A stretch of DNA of 21,006 nucleotides, from assembly GCA_035477595.1 (NCBI GenBank), contig DATIKM010000098.1, positions 1-21,006 of the forward strand. Reading direction: 5' to 3'. The notes beneath the pieces were generated by a model. It was not told where the DNA came from. It worked only from the letters and a program-made list of their open reading frames with translations, and searched no databases. Shown piece after piece: positions 1-7,417 of this stretch; position 1 is the first letter of the stretch; every line of letters begins with the position of its first letter. Made by a program: the position numbers and the translations under genes. Origin of the DNA: DATIKM01 sp035477595. Lineage in GTDB: Bacteria > Armatimonadota > Chthonomonadetes > Chthonomonadales > CAJBBX01.

Positions 1-1350
1 GGCCTCGGCCTCCGCCCGCTGAGCGGCCTGGGCGACCTGCCGCGCAACCTCCAGCTCGCGCTGGACCCGCGCGAAGGCCAGCGCCTTGGATGGGATCCGG
101 TCGAGAGCAACCCGTGTCCTGGCAACTGCGCGCCGCGCTTCCGCAAGCCGCGCCTCGGTGTAGACGAGCTGGACGCGGGCCTGGCGGTGCTCCATATCGA
201 GCTGGGCATGCGTCTCCAGCGACGGCCGCGCGTTGTCCGACACGGCCTCGACCGCCTGGTTCAAGCGGTTCCGCAGATCACGGACCTGCTCGTCCAGGTC
301 AGGCAGGATGCCCGGGTATTCCTCGGTATACTTCTGAGCCGCAGCTGCCCGCTCGATCTCTTTGTCGCTCAGCATCTTCTGTAGCGACAGCACCAACTGA
401 GGGTCGCGCACGCCCGGACCGGTGCGCAACGACGCGTTCGCGCTCGCGAGCCGCTGTGCCAGGGCGCGCGCCCTGGCACGCATCGCGGCCACGTCGTTCT
501 CGATGGTCGCCACTTCGGCCTGACGCGTGCTTAGCTGGGTAACGAGGGCCGTGGTCTCAGCCGACACGTCCACGATCCCGCTCTGCTCCCTCAGCTGCCG
601 CTCGCGGCGCTCCAGACGGTTGACCTCGTGAATGGCGCCCGCCGCCGCGCTGGCGAACTCCCGGGTGATCCGCGCGCGCCGCTCGCGCGCCTGCATCGCT
701 CGGAAATAGTCGAGCGAGTACGCCACCGCATTGGCGCTGAGCCGGGCAATCTGCGCGTTGTCAGCGCGCACCGTCACGTAGACGACGTTGGTGTCGGGCT
801 GCGCTCCGATCTCGAGCGACGTCTGCCAGCTCAGGGCCAGGAACGAGAGCACGGCGTTCCGCAAGCCCGGCGCCGCTCCGCCGCTCTGCAGCTCGTCCAC
901 CCCAGGGTCCGAGCGAGCGAAGACGGTCCGGCTGCTGACGGTCATCCCCGCCGGCTGCGTGCCTCCCGCCACCATGGTTGCCGCGGCATCATTACTGGTC
1001 CCTGCCGCGTCGGCGCGCCGCGCACGGAGCCCTTCGGTCAGGTATTGGCGCACTGCTTGATGGAAGGCAGCGGTCCTCATCAGAGCAGCTTGGGACTCCG
1101 CGCTCTCCACCACCGGACCGGTGGGCGACGCCATGCGCTGCGTCGGAGACATGGCCACAACCGCAGGCACGATCCTCAACACCGCACGCGCCTCGTAGAG
1201 CCTCGGCATGCGGGCTGTGATCAACGCAGCCGCGCCGAGGCTCGCAGCCATCACGGTGAGCACGATCCACCTGCGGCGCCAGACTGCGCCCACAAGCTCG
1301 CTGAGTGTGGACTCGCCAGCGCTCTCAATGTAGCCAGCGTGTTCGCTCAT
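1..1350 (-). CDS. Wzz/GumC-like polysaccharide chain-length determinant protein (partial, C-terminus beyond left edge)
   Basis: The minus strand is open for 450 codons from an ATG at 1350 to the window edge, with GGGAG ten bases upstream. The protein begins MSEHAGYIESAGESTLSELV. It then has a basic stop-transfer stretch (WRRRW, residues 24-28), one membrane segment at about 29-46 and the periplasmic entry PRLYEARAVLRI (49-60). This is the N-terminal Wzz layout of polysaccharide co-polymerases, inner-membrane proteins that set chain length or feed export. Residues from about 235 onward are Arg/Glu/Ala-rich with heptad character, fitting the long periplasmic coiled coil. The near-edge part (SKALAFARVQRELEV) resembles the conserved ALEYARLQREVEV-like block before the second membrane helix. 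It is the third gene of a minus-strand operon, 65 bases after the glycosyltransferase. Family is confident; whether a kinase domain is fused at the C-terminus cannot be seen. Confidence 0.87.
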   Translation of the reverse strand, partial: MSEHAGYIESAGESTLSELVGAVWRRRWIVLTVMAASLGAAALITARMPRLYEARAVLRIVPAVVAMSPTQRMASPTGPVVESAESQAALMRTAAFHQAVRQYLTEGLRARRADAAGTSNDAAATMVAGGTQPAGMTVSSRTVFARSDPGVDELQSGGAAPGLRNAVLSFLALSWQTSLEIGAQPDTNVVYVTVRADNAQIARLSANAVAYSLDYFRAMQARERRARITREFASAAAGAIHEVNRLERRERQLREQSGIVDVSAETTALVTQLSTRQAEVATIENDVAAMRARARALAQRLASANASLRTGPGVRDPQLVLSLQKMLSDKEIERAAAAQKYTEEYPGILPDLDEQVRDLRNRLNQAVEAVSDNARPSLETHAQLDMEHRQARVQLVYTEARLAEARRAVARTRVALDRIPSKALAFARVQRELEVARQVAQAAQRAEAEA

Positions 1351-1415
1351 CCCCGACCCACTCCCACCTGATGCGGCCGCCCAGCGACTCCGCAGCGAGC
1401 GCCGAGATTGACTGC

Positions 1416-2621
1416 CTACGCCGAGCCAGCGCGGGCCGCCTCGCTCAGCAGCCGCTCGAACCGCGCGGCCACGGAGGCGATCGGGAAGTGCGCCTCGGCG
1501 TAGGCACGGCCGGCCTGGCCCATCCGTTGTCCCGCTTCCTTGTCCCCGAGAGCCTTGAGAACAGCTGCCCCCAGGGCCGCGCCATTGCCCGGCGGGCACA
1601 CCCAGCCCGCTCCCACGCTCTCCACCAGCCGCGCCGACAGGTTCTCCGGAGGCATCGACGCCACGATCGGCCTACCCGCACACAGGTACGCGAGCACTTT
1701 GGACGGGATCGAGTAGGCGCCGGCGTCGGACTCGAGGATGGCAAGCATCACCTGGGCGCTCGCCAGCATGGCTGGGAACTCCGCGGCATCCTGGTAAGGC
1801 ACGAGCAGCATCCGAGCCGCAAGGCGCGTTGGCAGATGCCGCCGGAGCCAGTCAGCCCCGGACCCCTCCGATGCCACCACGAGCACGGCATCTGCCAGCT
1901 CAGCAACGTGCTCCGCCACCGCAAGCAGCAGAGATGGATCGTGCTTCAGCCCGAGGGTGCCTGAGTACAGAGCCACTGGCCGGCCCGCCAGGCCATGCCG
2001 CACTGACCAGGCGTTCCGCTGCGGCGCCATTGGTATGCGCTCGATCGCCGCCCAGTTCGGGATCACCGTGACCCTATCGGGCGACACGCCGAAGCGCAGG
2101 AGCAGTGGGCAGAAGTCGCCGGCAATCGATACGACCCGCACGCCCGCGCGCAGGTTCCTCGCCTCGATGGCCTCGCAGGCGTAACCCAGAGGCGTCGCGA
2201 CAGGTCCGAGCTTCCGCCGCAACACCCGCCGCACCCCCGCGCCATAGATGTCCTGAACCCAGGGAACGTACGGCACGCGACGGCGCCGGCAATGGGACAC
2301 GAGGACGAGCTCCGAGAACAGGAGGTTGGACGAGAGCACGACGTCGGGACGCAGCGAGGTCGCCACAGAGCTTAGAAGCATGCCGTAGCTAAGCTCCTGC
2401 GAGATGCGCCGGACCACGGAGCCCTTTGTGAACGTGCTGGACAGCCCGAGGGCCACTATCCGGAAGCGCGCCGGGTCAGATGCCGATCTGCACAGGTCGC
2501 CGTGTGGCGCGATGAAGGAGGGGCAATGCACATAGGTCACTTCGTGCCCGCAACGTGCCAACTGCCGGGCAAGCTCGACGCTGAACGAGTGACCCGGGTA
2601 GTGCTGCAGCATCACGCGCAT
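1416..2621 (-). CDS. Glycosyltransferase family 4 (GT-B fold), exopolysaccharide biosynthesis
   Basis: This is a 401-residue retaining GT4-type glycosyltransferase, expected to add a sugar from a nucleotide donor to the growing lipid-linked repeat unit at the cytoplasmic membrane face. The N-terminal acceptor domain starts MRVMLQHYPGHSFSVELARQ and includes HEVTYVHCPSF at 26-36. The hinge carries VTVIPNW (184-190), a signature of the WcaI-like subgroup. The donor domain has the nucleotide-sugar loop YSGTLGLKHDP (219-229) and the helix IPSKVLAYLCAGRPIVAS (305-322). The usual E-x7-E is shifted here, with ESDAG at 297-301 and no second Glu where many relatives have one. The ATG at 2621 has GGGAG ten bases upstream. 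It lies between the sugar transferase and the Wzz-like gene on the same strand. The sugar specificity cannot be read from sequence. Confidence 0.9.
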   Translation of the reverse strand: MRVMLQHYPGHSFSVELARQLARCGHEVTYVHCPSFIAPHGDLCRSASDPARFRIVALGLSSTFTKGSVVRRISQELSYGMLLSSVATSLRPDVVLSSNLLFSELVLVSHCRRRRVPYVPWVQDIYGAGVRRVLRRKLGPVATPLGYACEAIEARNLRAGVRVVSIAGDFCPLLLRFGVSPDRVTVIPNWAAIERIPMAPQRNAWSVRHGLAGRPVALYSGTLGLKHDPSLLLAVAEHVAELADAVLVVASEGSGADWLRRHLPTRLAARMLLVPYQDAAEFPAMLASAQVMLAILESDAGAYSIPSKVLAYLCAGRPIVASMPPENLSARLVESVGAGWVCPPGNGAALGAAVLKALGDKEAGQRMGQAGRAYAEAHFPIASVAARFERLLSEAARAGSA

Positions 2622-2950
2622 CGGGGGCAGGCTCCCTCACGAGAGCAGGCTTGTGAACTGCACGATCCGACTTCCGATCACAGAGACCAGCGGACGGGGC
2701 CGATCCCATACCACAGGGCGCTGCACAGATGACCAAGGGCGCTGCCGAGGACCTCCGTGCGCGTGCAGCCGACCGTCCCAGCCGCGCACCTGGCCCGCGC
2801 CCATATGCCGCAACGAACCCGCCAACGTGCTCAGGCCGGGCTATCCCCGCAGGAACCCGTGCAGGACCCGCCGCAGAGCGGACGCCTTGGTTAGCGCCAA
2901 GGCGGGGGCGAGGACCGTGCACTCATCGCGCCCCAGGGAAACGACGCCAA
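2622..2950 (-). other. 329-bp gap between two polysaccharide genes, no gene called
   Basis: All three minus-strand frames are broken within this gap. One frame ends ...LTKASALRRVLHGFLRG then stop, another carries ...ALGHLCSALWYGIGPVRWSL then stop, and a third gives a 62-residue ORF (2637-2825) ending just before the glycosyltransferase. Each fragment has some hydrophobic patterning, so a decayed small gene is possible, but none could be matched to a family. The only clear structure is the 8-bp inverted repeat at 2883-2904. Confidence 0.4.
2883..2904 (-). repeat. 8-bp perfect inverted repeat, 6-base loop
   Basis: CGCCTTGG at 2883-2890 and CCAAGGCG at 2897-2904 are exact reverse complements around TTAGCG. 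The hairpin lies 46 bases beyond the stop of the sugar transferase on the minus strand. There is no T-tract on either side, so it could be an RNA-processing or stabilising stem, or a weak terminator inside the operon. Confidence 0.5.
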
Positions 2951-3835
2951 TCAGCACGCTCCGATGCCATGCAAGACAGCCACAGCCGTCATGCCCACCA
3001 AGCGCAGGTCCAACGAGAGCGAGCAGTGGTCCACGTACAGCAAGTCAAGCGCAACGCGCTCGCTGAGCGACGTATTGCTGCGCCCGCAGACCTGCCACAA
3101 GCCGCCGAGCCCGGGCTTCACCGTGCAGAGCTTCGCGACGTTGGCGCCGTACGCGGCCAGTTCCGGCCCGATCAACGGGCGCGGGCCTATAAGGCTCATC
3201 GAGCCGCCCAGCACGTTCAGAAGCTGTGGCAGCTCATCGATGCTGAACCGCCTCAGCAGACGTCCGAGCGGCGTCACCCTTGGGTCGTTCTTGATCTTGT
3301 AGGAGGCAAGGAACGCCTGATGCAGACGCGCGTCGGACTGCAACCGCTGCTCTGCGTCCACCGCCATGGTCCGAAACTTCCGGCAGGTGAACGGCACTCC
3401 GCCAAGACCTATGCGCTTGTGGCAGAACAGCACCGGTCCTCGGCTGGTCACCTTGATGGCCACCGTCACGACCAGCATCAGCGGAGCGAGAAGCAACAAC
3501 AGGACCGACGCGCCCACCACGTCCATCACCCGCTTGGCGCGCTCGTATCCGCATCGCGCCGACGAGGGCGTACTCGGTGTGCCCTCCAGGAGCCGCGCTA
3601 CCGGCCTGGGCACGCGGATGTCGGGCAGCGAGGTGGCTCCCGCCGGCGAAGTGAGCCCCGACGTCACCAGGGGGCTCTCCCAGTCCGGCTTGCCGCCACC
3701 CGCCGCCGGACCCCGTCCCGTGATCTTGCGGCCGCGCCCGGTGTGGGCACCGGCCCGTACACCAACCCCTGCGAAGCGCTTCACTCGAGTTGGCTCCCGC
3801 AGTAACCCCCGATCATTCCGCTGGACGTCTGGCAT
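2951..3835 (-). CDS. Polyprenyl-phosphate hexose-1-phosphate transferase (bacterial sugar transferase, WbaP/EpsL-like catalytic domain)
   Basis: This enzyme starts repeat-unit synthesis by moving a sugar-1-phosphate from a nucleotide sugar to undecaprenyl phosphate at the inner membrane. The catalytic domain spans residues about 100-294. It has a basic lead-in (YERAKRVMDVV, 97-107), a membrane segment at 107-127, KFRTM at 153-157, SIDELPQL at 198-205, SLIGPRP at 214-220 and KPGLGGLWQVCGR at 240-252. DLLYVD at 264-269 completes the family motifs. Residues 1-96 are Gly/Pro/Arg-rich, carry no membrane helices and match nothing I know. The ATG at 3835 is the first after an in-frame stop but lacks a clear ribosome binding site, so the true start may be an internal GTG or TTG. 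It is the first gene of the operon and follows the sigma-54-like site. Confidence 0.9.
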   Translation of the reverse strand: MPDVQRNDRGLLREPTRVKRFAGVGVRAGAHTGRGRKITGRGPAAGGGKPDWESPLVTSGLTSPAGATSLPDIRVPRPVARLLEGTPSTPSSARCGYERAKRVMDVVGASVLLLLLAPLMLVVTVAIKVTSRGPVLFCHKRIGLGGVPFTCRKFRTMAVDAEQRLQSDARLHQAFLASYKIKNDPRVTPLGRLLRRFSIDELPQLLNVLGGSMSLIGPRPLIGPELAAYGANVAKLCTVKPGLGGLWQVCGRSNTSLSERVALDLLYVDHCSLSLDLRLVGMTAVAVLHGIGAC

Positions 3836-4085
3836 GCTGCCCGTTCAGCATCGGTGCATCACGACTGCGGACCGGCACGGCTACGTCGGCCAGCCCCGGG
3901 CACAACGTCCCGTGAAGCGCCCGAGGCGATCTACCTACTACCACCCGCCGCTGCCTGCATAAACCGTGCCAACGCTGGGGAGGAGTTGGCGGGCGGCAGG
4001 CAGTGGAAGCAGCAGGCGCATCGCGGGACTTCAGCGCGCGCTCCGGGGGCACGTGCGTCGCTTGAGGGTGCTTGCCCTGATGCAG
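3836..4085. other. Non-coding leader of the polysaccharide operon
   Basis: No supportable coding sequence lies between the sugar transferase start and the tRNA-side hairpin. The stretch holds the sigma-54-type promoter (3956-3972). ORFs that cross it are either antisense or arise from reading through the tRNA gene. Confidence 0.6.
3956..3972 (-). promoter_or_regulatory. Sigma-54 (RpoN)-type -24/-12 promoter
   Basis: The minus strand reads TTGGCACGGTTTATGCA. Against the RpoN consensus YTGGCACGRNNNTTGCW every defined position matches except one (A for the first T of TTGC). The invariant GG and GC doublets are ten bases apart, as required. It faces the sugar transferase, with expected transcription start near 3945 and a leader of about 110 bases. 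The activator binding site and the activator gene are not recognised in the window. Confidence 0.55.
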
Positions 4086-4118
4086 CGAGGGCGACCGCCA
4101 TCCTGGCGGTCGCCCTCG
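4086..4118 (-). terminator. 15-bp perfect hairpin downstream of tRNA-Val
   Basis: CGAGGGCGACCGCCA at 4086-4100 is exactly complementary to 4104-4118, around a three-base loop (TCC). It lies 17 bases past the tRNA 3' end on the minus strand. No T-tract follows, so it is either a non-canonical terminator or a 3'-processing or protective stem for the tRNA-bearing transcript. Confidence 0.6.
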
Positions 4119-4135
4119 AAGGTGCAGGAATCGGG

Positions 4136-4207
4136 TGGGCAGTACTGGATTTGAACCAGTGACCTCCTCGGTGTGAACGAGGCGCTCTACCACTGAGCCA
4201 ACCGCCC
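4136..4207 (-). tRNA. tRNA-Val (anticodon CAC)
   Basis: The minus strand folds into a complete 72-base cloverleaf. The acceptor is GGGCGGT/ACTGCCC with one G-T pair, the D arm is GCTC..GAGC and the anticodon stem is CCTCG/CGAGG. The seven-base loop TTCACAC places CAC at 34-36, which reads the valine codon GUG. The T arm is ACTGG-TTCAAAT-CCAGT and the discriminator is A. The genomic 3' bases are CCC, so CCA must be added by tRNA nucleotidyltransferase. The gene begins 35 bases after the stop of the HEAT-like gene and may be co-transcribed with it. Confidence 0.95.
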
Positions 4208-4242
4208 GACGCCCGCCATTCTACACCGCCGGACCGGATGTG

Positions 4243-5196
4243 TCAACGGTCGCGGAGCTTGGGCGCCCGGCCCAGAAGCCGACGCCACCAGGGCGCCTGG
4301 GCCATCTCGGCGTCCACGAGGCGGTCGTCCTCAGGCTGTGCCGCGGCGCGCAGGAGGTCGTCCGCGCCGCCGTCCGTCGGCGCCCGGCCCGCCGCGCGCA
4401 GGAGGGTAGCGCTGGATCCGTCGGCACTCGGTCTCAGGAGCAGCCTGGTCTCCTCCAGCGCCGCCTTTGCCGCGACGGCGGCTGCGTGGACCGGAGAGCG
4501 TGGGTTCGCCGCCTCACGCTCGAGGAAGGCCCGAGCGTCGAAGGCCCGCGAGAACAGGCCGATGCGGAGGTGGGCCTCCACGGACTGCAGTATCCGCGCC
4601 GCATCGCGCGGGCCGATCCGGAGGTCGGAGAGCACCGCTCGAGCGATCGCAGGTACGTGGCCGAAGCGGCCCAGCGCGCGCCTCGCCGCGGGCGCGTTGC
4701 GCCCTCCGGACCGCAGCAGGCCGAGCAACGGCTCTACCGCCAGCGCCGACCGTCTGTCGGCGAGCACGAGCGCGGCCGTGACCCGACGAGGCCCCCGTGC
4801 GACAGTCAGCAGAGCCTCAAGCTCGCGCACAGCGCCACCGTGGCGGGACGCTCCGAGGGCGCGCACCGCCAGCCTGGGGAATCGGCGCTGCTCGCGCGCC
4901 TCCCGGGCCAGCATCGCGAAGGCCGAATCGTCCTCCAGACGTGCCAGCCCCTGGACGAGGCGGCTGTAGGAGCGGCTGTCGGAGGCCGTGCCGAGGGCGT
5001 CAAGGAGTGCGTCCCGCGCGGCGCCGGGCCCCACCCGCTCCAGCATCTTCAGAGCCATGTGGGGGTAACGGCCGGCCGCCAGAACCTCACTCACCAGGTC
5101 GGCGGCGCGTTCCGCCTCATGTCCCGCCAGACCCTCGCTCAGGTCGGTGGGTCGCGGAGCAGGACCGTCGGCGGGCTGGTCCGCGCCCGTGTTCAT
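4243..5196 (-). CDS. HEAT-repeat-like alpha-helical protein of unknown function
   Basis: The predicted protein is 317 residues, very rich in Ala, Leu and Arg, made of successive amphipathic helix pairs (for example RDALLDALGTASDSRS, FPRLAVRALGASRHGG and GPRDAARILQSVEAHL). This fits a HEAT/ARM-type solenoid used for protein-protein contact. No catalytic motif, signal peptide or membrane segment is seen. The tail WWRRLLGRAPKLRDR is basic and aromatic. The chosen ATG at 5196 overlaps the serC stop as ATGA, implying translational coupling. The frame stays open another 108 codons upstream, but that part is antisense-like shadow of serC in composition. The partner of this protein is unknown, and a role linked to serine synthesis is only an inference from the overlap. 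Confidence 0.8.
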   Translation of the reverse strand: MNTGADQPADGPAPRPTDLSEGLAGHEAERAADLVSEVLAAGRYPHMALKMLERVGPGAARDALLDALGTASDSRSYSRLVQGLARLEDDSAFAMLAREAREQRRFPRLAVRALGASRHGGAVRELEALLTVARGPRRVTAALVLADRRSALAVEPLLGLLRSGGRNAPAARRALGRFGHVPAIARAVLSDLRIGPRDAARILQSVEAHLRIGLFSRAFDARAFLEREAANPRSPVHAAAVAAKAALEETRLLLRPSADGSSATLLRAAGRAPTDGGADDLLRAAAQPEDDRLVDAEMAQAPWWRRLLGRAPKLRDR

Positions 5197-6269
5197 CGGC
5201 GGGCAAAGCGGCCGAGGTAGTCCGCGAGCGCCATAGCGCCCTCGCGTGGGAACGCGTTGTAGATCGAGGCACGGAAGCCGCCGACCGAACGGTGGCCCTT
5301 CAGGCCATCCATGCCGCGCTGCTCGGCGCCCACGAGGAACTCCGCCTCGCGTGACGCATCCCGTAGCCGAAACGTCACATTCATCAGCGACCGGTGCGCG
5401 CGCCGCTGCACCGGCGCCTCGTAGACGTCGGGATGGGCATCGAGGGCATCGTAGACAGCCCCTGCCTTGGCCCGGTTCTCTGCCTCGATCGCGGGCAGGC
5501 CCCCCTGTGCCTCGATCCACCCGAGGACGAGGCAGACCACATAGACGCCGAAGACCGGCGGCGTGTTGTAGAGGGAATCGTGCTTCTCGTGCGTGCGGTA
5601 GGACAGCATCGCCGGAAGGCCGTCCGCTGCATCGGCGATGAAGGCGCGCCGCGCCACCACCACGGTAACGCCGGCCGGACCGAGGTTCTTCTGGGCGCCC
5701 GCGTAGAGGAGAGAGTACCGGCTGTAGTCCTCGGCGCGAGCGAGGAAGTCCGACGAGGCGTCCGCCACCAGGGCGACATCGCCACTATCGGGAGGGGCAG
5801 GCCATTCGGTTCCCTCGATCGTGTTGTTGCTGGTGATGTGCAGGTAGCGTGCGCCCTCAAGCGGCCCGGTGATGGCCGGGATGGCCGTGTAACCGCTTGC
5901 CTCTCCGGACGCCACGACCGCGACGTCGCAGAGGCGTGACGCCTCCTCGATGGCGCGCACCGACCAATGGCCCGTGTCGGCGTACGCTGCCGTGGCGCCT
6001 TGCGCATAGTTGAGCGGCAGCATGTGGAACTGAAGGCTGGCGCCACCGCCAAGGAAGATGACCGTGTAGTCCGAGCTTTCCAGGCCCATGATGCGCAGCA
6101 GGCGGCTCTTTGCGTCCTGGTGGATCGCCTCGAACTGCTTTCCGCGGTGGCTGACCTCGAGGACCGACATGCCGCTCCCGCCAAACTCAAGGACGCCGCG
6201 GGCCGCCTCCTCGAGGACTGGGACCGGAAGCGCAGCCGGTCCTGGACTGAAGTTGTAGATACGGTTCAC
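5193..6269 (-). CDS. serC: Phosphoserine aminotransferase
   Basis: SerC is a cytoplasmic, pyridoxal-phosphate-dependent class V aminotransferase. It converts 3-phosphohydroxypyruvate and glutamate to phosphoserine and 2-oxoglutarate, the second step of serine synthesis, and also serves pyridoxal synthesis in some bacteria. The 358 residues match the family length of about 360. Diagnostic parts are NFSPGPAALP (6-15), HRGKQFEAIH (41-50), FLGGGASLQFHMLPLNY (72-88), the TSNNTIEGTEW block (146-156) and YAGAQKNLGPAG (189-200) with the Schiff-base lysine K194. The C-terminal FRASIYNAFP is also typical. The start is GTG at 6269, with AAGGGG nine bases upstream. It follows the methyltransferase by 166 bases on the same strand. 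Neither serA nor serB is in the window. Confidence 0.97.
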   Translation of the reverse strand: MNRIYNFSPGPAALPVPVLEEAARGVLEFGGSGMSVLEVSHRGKQFEAIHQDAKSRLLRIMGLESSDYTVIFLGGGASLQFHMLPLNYAQGATAAYADTGHWSVRAIEEASRLCDVAVVASGEASGYTAIPAITGPLEGARYLHITSNNTIEGTEWPAPPDSGDVALVADASSDFLARAEDYSRYSLLYAGAQKNLGPAGVTVVVARRAFIADAADGLPAMLSYRTHEKHDSLYNTPPVFGVYVVCLVLGWIEAQGGLPAIEAENRAKAGAVYDALDAHPDVYEAPVQRRAHRSLMNVTFRLRDASREAEFLVGAEQRGMDGLKGHRSVGGFRASIYNAFPREGAMALADYLGRFARR

Positions 6270-6435
6270 AGGTCCAATCCCCTTACGACCCGACGCGGCC
6301 AGTCTGGGCTCTCGTCAGGCGTGCGAGCGGCCCGAGAGATCGTACCTTGGATTCCGCCAGCAGCGCTCACGCCCGCGCCACACAGGCACGCGGTGTCAGA
6401 CGGCCGGACAGGTGGCTGGCCGGTGCGCGCCGCCG

Positions 6436-7242
6436 TCAGCGGCGTGCGACGTTCAGAACATGGTGTCGGCGGCCGACCGGAACCCGCACGCTCTCGAGCG
6501 ACGAGAAACCGGCCTCGCGGCAGACTGCCTGATAGTCGTCCCATGTCCACTGCATCGAGTTGCAGATAGACGCCGTGTGGATTGTGGCCTGCCCGCCCTC
6601 CCGCACGATGAACACGTGGTTGTCGACTACCCCGTACGGGGCTCTGTCGCGCACGACAAGCAGGATGAGGTGGGTTCCATCGTGCTCAAAGTCGGCGACG
6701 AGCTGGTACCTGGGCGCGGACTGCCACGCATGCTCGATCTGGGCCTCGCGCTCCTCAGGGTTGGAGCCCTCGTCCGCGCCGGTGAAGATGAGCACGCCGC
6801 CCGGTTTGAGGATTGACGCTAGGTTCAGGGCGGCAAACCGCAACTCCGTGCGAGTTGCGGTCCGTGAGAGCGCGTCGTTGATGACTGCGTCGAACTCCTC
6901 GCGGAAGCGCTCGCCAAGGCTCTGCCACGGGCAGTGCGCGAAGGGGATCGACGTGGGCCGCGTGGCAGCGACTTCCGGCGCGTAGCGGATGGCGACTGCG
7001 CTGCTGTCCGCACCGACCATATCGAAGCCCAACTCCTCGAGCAGGATCGCCCGCAGGCCCAGTCCGCAGTTGCAGTCGAGCACGCGCGACGCACCGGACT
7101 GCGCAAGCACCCAGTTCCACACGGGAGCCAGCCGCGCGGGCCGGCCCTCGGGATGGGTCGGGTCGCGGAAGTAGGGAAGCCAGAGAGGACGCCGGAACCA
7201 CTGCCAGCGCCAGATGACGTCCCAGTCCTCGGCGGTGTTCAT
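6436..7242 (-). CDS. Class I SAM-dependent methyltransferase, substrate unknown
   Basis: The protein has 268 residues. Motif I is VLDCNCGLGLRAILLEELGF (54-73), a variant of D-x-G-x-G-x-G in which Asn replaces the first Gly. It is followed by GADSS (77-81) with the acidic ribose-binding residue D79. FDAVINDALS (117-126) and LKPGGVLIF (145-153) complete a Rossmann-type methyltransferase core. The C-terminal DDYQAVCREAGFSSLESV is the usual final strand-helix unit. The N-terminus is aromatic (WDVIWRWQWFRRPLWLPYF) and may cap the active site. I chose the ATG at 7242 because GAGGGGGA lies eight bases upstream. The frame continues 86 codons further, but that stretch covers the larE promoter and looks non-coding. 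It is divergent from larE. The substrate could be small or macromolecular. Confidence 0.85.
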   Translation of the reverse strand: MNTAEDWDVIWRWQWFRRPLWLPYFRDPTHPEGRPARLAPVWNWVLAQSGASRVLDCNCGLGLRAILLEELGFDMVGADSSAVAIRYAPEVAATRPTSIPFAHCPWQSLGERFREEFDAVINDALSRTATRTELRFAALNLASILKPGGVLIFTGADEGSNPEEREAQIEHAWQSAPRYQLVADFEHDGTHLILLVVRDRAPYGVVDNHVFIVREGGQATIHTASICNSMQWTWDDYQAVCREAGFSSLESVRVPVGRRHHVLNVARR

Positions 7243-7338
7243 CGAGCGTTGTCCCCCTCGCGCGGCGTGTGGTTGGTTTCGCTGGCGCCGCCCGGCAATC
7301 CTGCCCAGCGGCGAAGCGCCGGGGCCCCGTGTCGCGCG

Positions 7339-7368
7339 TTGCCGGGTCCGAGGCTTTGCGGCTATACT
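7339..7368 (+). promoter_or_regulatory. Sigma-70-type promoter for larE-larB
   Basis: TTGCCG (7339-7344) and TATACT (7363-7368) are separated by 18 bases. Transcription would start near 7375, about 43 bases before the larE ATG. The same -35 hexamer and spacing recur at the pyrG promoter, which supports the reading. Confidence 0.5.
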
Positions 7369-7417
7369 GACAGTCGGCCCGGCTCCCCGCGCGAGGCCCT
7401 CCGGGAGAACATGACCA

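Noticed and set aside
628..1371. 247-residue plus-strand open frame near the left edge
   Set aside because: Antisense to the Wzz-like gene, whose minus-strand frame is open to the edge and has a membrane helix and family blocks.
2729..3805. 358-residue plus-strand open frame
   Set aside because: Antisense to the sugar transferase; low-complexity Arg/Ala/His-rich product.
3813..4193. 126-residue minus-strand ORF beginning MVERLVHTEEVTGSNPV
   Set aside because: This is the well-known artefact of translating through a tRNA gene; the rest covers the hairpin and non-coding leader.
4136..4207. tRNA-Val as an integration site
   Set aside because: No integrase, direct repeat of the tRNA 3' end or foreign gene block is seen near it.
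5197..5520. 108-codon N-terminal extension of the HEAT-like protein
   Set aside because: It lies wholly within serC in another frame, with Arg/Gly/Pro-rich shadow composition; the ATGA overlap start is better.
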